Positions 62,012 through 63,923 of a stretch of DNA of 63,923 nucleotides are shown here, piece after piece. The DNA is from Desulfovibrio sp. Lineage in GTDB: Bacteria > Desulfobacterota > Desulfovibrionia > Desulfovibrionales > Desulfovibrionaceae. Positions within the stretch are counted from its first letter, which is position 1. Each line of letters begins with the position of its first letter. A program made the translations under genes and the position numbers. The stretch is taken from assembly GCA_031280915.1 (NCBI GenBank), contig JAITGC010000099.1, positions 1 to 63,923 on the forward strand, written 5' to 3'. The notes beneath the pieces are model-generated. The model was not told the DNA's origin. It made no database searches and saw nothing but the letters and a program-made list of their open reading frames with translations.

Positions 62012-62741
62012 AATACAGGAATTTCGAGAAGAGTGCGCCAGTCGCATAGAAGGATATGCGAATGACAAAGCCTTTCAGGGTATTTCTCGGCAGTGGCTTG
62101 AAGAATCCATGCGTAAAGGCTATCCTTATAATTTTTCCTGGATGGGAAGGCCGATCATACAGAATCCTGTTGATATGGTTGCCATGCAAGAAATTATTTG
62201 GGAGACACAGCCGGATCTCATAATTGAAACTGGTATAGCGCATGGGGGTTCACTCATTTATTACGCTTCGCTCCTTGAGTTAAACGCAATATCGGGCGGC
62301 CCTCAACTTGCGCGAGTATTGGGCATTGATATTGACATCAGGGAACACAATCGCGGAGAGATTGAATCCCATCCCATGTTTCGACGTATTGCTCTTTTCC
62401 AAGGATCCAGTACGGAAGAAACAACCATTGATTATGTTCGTGATTTTACAAAAAAATTTAATAAGATACTTCTTATTTTGGACTCAAATCACACTCATCG
62501 GCACGTATTGGATGAATTGGAAGCCTACACTCCTTTAGTTTCTCTTGGGAGTTATTGTGTAGTGTTCGATACTCATGTAGAATATTTTACCTATGCTCAT
62601 CGCCCTTGGGGCAAAGGCAACAACCCCATGACCGCCGTAGACGCCTTCCTTGCCAATCACCCTGAATTCGAAATTGACGAGATGATGGATGCGAAACTGA
62701 TGATCAGCGTCGCGCCGAGAGGATATTTGAGGAGAAAATAA
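62004..62741 (+). CDS. CmcI-like (cephalosporin hydroxylase family) methyltransferase
   Basis: 245 residues: FSWMGRPIIQNPVDMVAMQEII, PDLIIETGIAHGGSLIYYASLLEL (SAM-binding), VLGIDIDIREHNR, IALFQGSS and LILDSNHTHRHVLDEL. CmcI-family proteins in polysaccharide loci are thought to O-methylate sugars. Base composition is clearly more AT-rich than in the first 60 kb. Confidence 0.83.
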   Translation: MDKIQEFREECASRIEGYANDKAFQGISRQWLEESMRKGYPYNFSWMGRPIIQNPVDMVAMQEIIWETQPDLIIETGIAHGGSLIYYASLLELNAISGGPQLARVLGIDIDIREHNRGEIESHPMFRRIALFQGSSTEETTIDYVRDFTKKFNKILLILDSNHTHRHVLDELEAYTPLVSLGSYCVVFDTHVEYFTYAHRPWGKGNNPMTAVDAFLANHPEFEIDEMMDAKLMISVAPRGYLRRK

Positions 62742-62747
62742 TTTATT

Positions 62748-63794
62748 ATGAAAAATGCCGCATCACGAACAACAATAGGGATTCCTGTATACAATGAGAT
62801 TCGTTTTATTGAAAGAACATTACGTTCTTCCCTTGGACAGGCTGATGAAATTCTCATTTCAGACAATGCCTCTACAGACGGCACATCTGAAATTTGTAAA
62901 AAATTTGCTGAGAACCACTCGGAAATAAAATATATTCGCCATAATGAAAATAAAGGCGCATGGTTTAATTTTGCATATACCTTGGAGAATTCTGAAAATG
63001 ATTATTTCATGTGGCTCGGCGGGCATGATCTGCTACCGCTCAATCATGTGGAAAAATTGAAAAATATATTGGACACGACAGATGCTGTCTGTGCGTATTC
63101 AAATGCTGTACACCTTACAGAGGATTACGTTTTTAAATATTTTTATGAATATGGCTATGCGGGCGAGCTCCTTTCCGACAATCCCGCCGAAAGGGTCTTC
63201 AGCATCATAAAAAATCTTGTTGATTGCACAGTCTTTCATGGCCTTTACAAAAAGTCTATCCTAATAAAATCGATGGGAGATGCATATAATGATACGTATT
63301 TTGGCTCAGATCATGGAATTCTTGGAGAAGTAGCGTATAACGGAAAAATGCAATTATGCCATAATACAATATATTATAGGACGTCACCACGCCAAGATGA
63401 AAATGATACATTACGGTATTGGTCAAGAGTATTGCATTCTGTATATGCATCACAAGACAATGAGATGCTCTATCGCCCAGAGAACATTCCTATTGGAATA
63501 TGTTTTACACATCTTCAAACAGCAGAAAAAGCTTCTTCGTGCGCGATTGATAAAGGCAGATATATAGATTCCGTAAAATACACATTATCAATGCGTTTTG
63601 GATACAATGATTTAATAAATAAATACATCGAAGAAAATTTTAATATTAAGTCTGTCCATCGCATAAAGAGTATATCCACTAAAATAAAGGATATTGCGAA
63701 AATTCTTCTTCCAGAATCATTTTATAATTTTGTTAAAAATATATTCCATACTGCATGTTGTCTTTTGCAGGAGAAAAAAAACAACATGCGATAA
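62748..63794 (+). CDS. Family 2 glycosyltransferase
   Basis: 348 residues of GT-A fold: TIGIPVYNEIRFIERTLRSS at the start, ILISDNASTDGT near 40, FMWLGGHDLLPL in place of a plain DxD near 100. The C-terminal 60 residues are helical and basic, perhaps membrane-associated. It adds a sugar to the surface polysaccharide repeat. This is the most AT-rich gene of the window, with many AAA, ATA and TTT codons, suggesting recent acquisition. Confidence 0.88.
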   Translation: MKNAASRTTIGIPVYNEIRFIERTLRSSLGQADEILISDNASTDGTSEICKKFAENHSEIKYIRHNENKGAWFNFAYTLENSENDYFMWLGGHDLLPLNHVEKLKNILDTTDAVCAYSNAVHLTEDYVFKYFYEYGYAGELLSDNPAERVFSIIKNLVDCTVFHGLYKKSILIKSMGDAYNDTYFGSDHGILGEVAYNGKMQLCHNTIYYRTSPRQDENDTLRYWSRVLHSVYASQDNEMLYRPENIPIGICFTHLQTAEKASSCAIDKGRYIDSVKYTLSMRFGYNDLINKYIEENFNIKSVHRIKSISTKIKDIAKILLPESFYNFVKNIFHTACCLLQEKKNNMR

Positions 63795-63819
63795 TTTGTT
63801 CTGAAGCAATCGTGTCCGG

Positions 63820-63923
63820 CTAAGCAGCCATGTCTAACAGGCTAAGGTAACAAGAGTTTTCATTTTTTCGACTTCGCGGATTGAGGAGTTCTTCCAAAGA
63901 CTCTGCTCCGAAGAGGTTACAGC
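63820..63923 (-). CDS. C-terminal end of an unidentified minus-strand ORF
   Basis: An open frame enters from the right edge and ends at 63820 with CNLFGAESLEELLNPR, then SRKNENSCYLSLLDMAA and a stop. About 33 residues are visible. It might be a transposase tail next to the AT-rich genes, but I cannot identify it. Confidence 0.3.
   Translation of the reverse strand, partial: CNLFGAESLEELLNPRSRKNENSCYLSLLDMAA

Overview
The window looks like a chromosomal segment of a delta-proteobacterial sulfate reducer of the Desulfovibrionaceae type. This rests on gene content and on moderately GC-rich coding DNA with a Gram-negative envelope repertoire: periplasmic enzymes, an OmpA-domain protein, an O-antigen ABC exporter, MltB, and FliM plus a chemoreceptor. 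No rRNA or other taxonomic marker is present, so genus is not claimed.

Layout. 1-4500: a glutamine-amidotransferase-like gene divergent from valS, then tRNA-Gly(GCC) and tRNA-Cys(GCA). 4900-12600: an iron-uptake operon with the gene order of the Campylobacter P19 system (FTR1-like permease, P19 protein, DUF2318 membrane protein, two MacB-like permeases, ATPase), headed by a secreted nitroreductase-like protein. 12700-16950: a second identical tRNA-Gly, a periplasmic cyclophilin, mnmA, tatD and lplA. 17280-21640: the glycine cleavage genes gcvT-gcvH-gcvPA-gcvPB. 21670-26540 (minus): a metallophosphoesterase, a second secreted nitroreductase-like protein, a degraded MgtA/MgtB 3-prime end, an Rsm22-like methyltransferase and a RACo-like ferredoxin/ASKHA protein. 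26590-27712: fliM behind a sigma-54-like promoter. 27950-44235 (minus): a long, tightly packed run kefB-rlmN-DHH-cbiR?-M16C peptidase-NMO-uvrC-two small ORFs-livFGMHK. 44405-48022 (minus): galE, then a P1B metal ATPase with a small membrane partner. 48263-53544: mltB, then a minus-strand cassette of coiled-coil protein, OmpA-domain protein, Rab-like GTPase and diguanylate cyclase. 53708-55807: a chemoreceptor. 56160-63794: a surface-polysaccharide locus (ABC exporter, C-methyltransferase, acyltransferase, epimerase, CmcI-like protein, glycosyltransferase) interrupted by a BrnT/BrnA toxin-antitoxin pair and becoming AT-rich toward its end.

How the parts fit. LplA can lipoylate GcvH, which shuttles the aminomethyl group between GcvP and GcvT. 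The iron operon and the P1B ATPase operon have near-identical sequence around their -35 boxes, suggesting one metal-responsive regulator. CbiR-like and RACo-like proteins both point to corrinoid metabolism.

The most notable items are: (i) a 14-G tract inside a polysaccharide acyltransferase gene, a probable phase-variation switch; (ii) the coiled-coil/OmpA/GTPase/cyclase cassette, a candidate envelope-anchored GTPase signalling system; (iii) two families of hairpin-rich intergenic repeats, some inside operons and some forming the 3-prime ends of genes; (iv) the shared operator-like sequence. All assignments come from reading motifs by eye; no database search was run.
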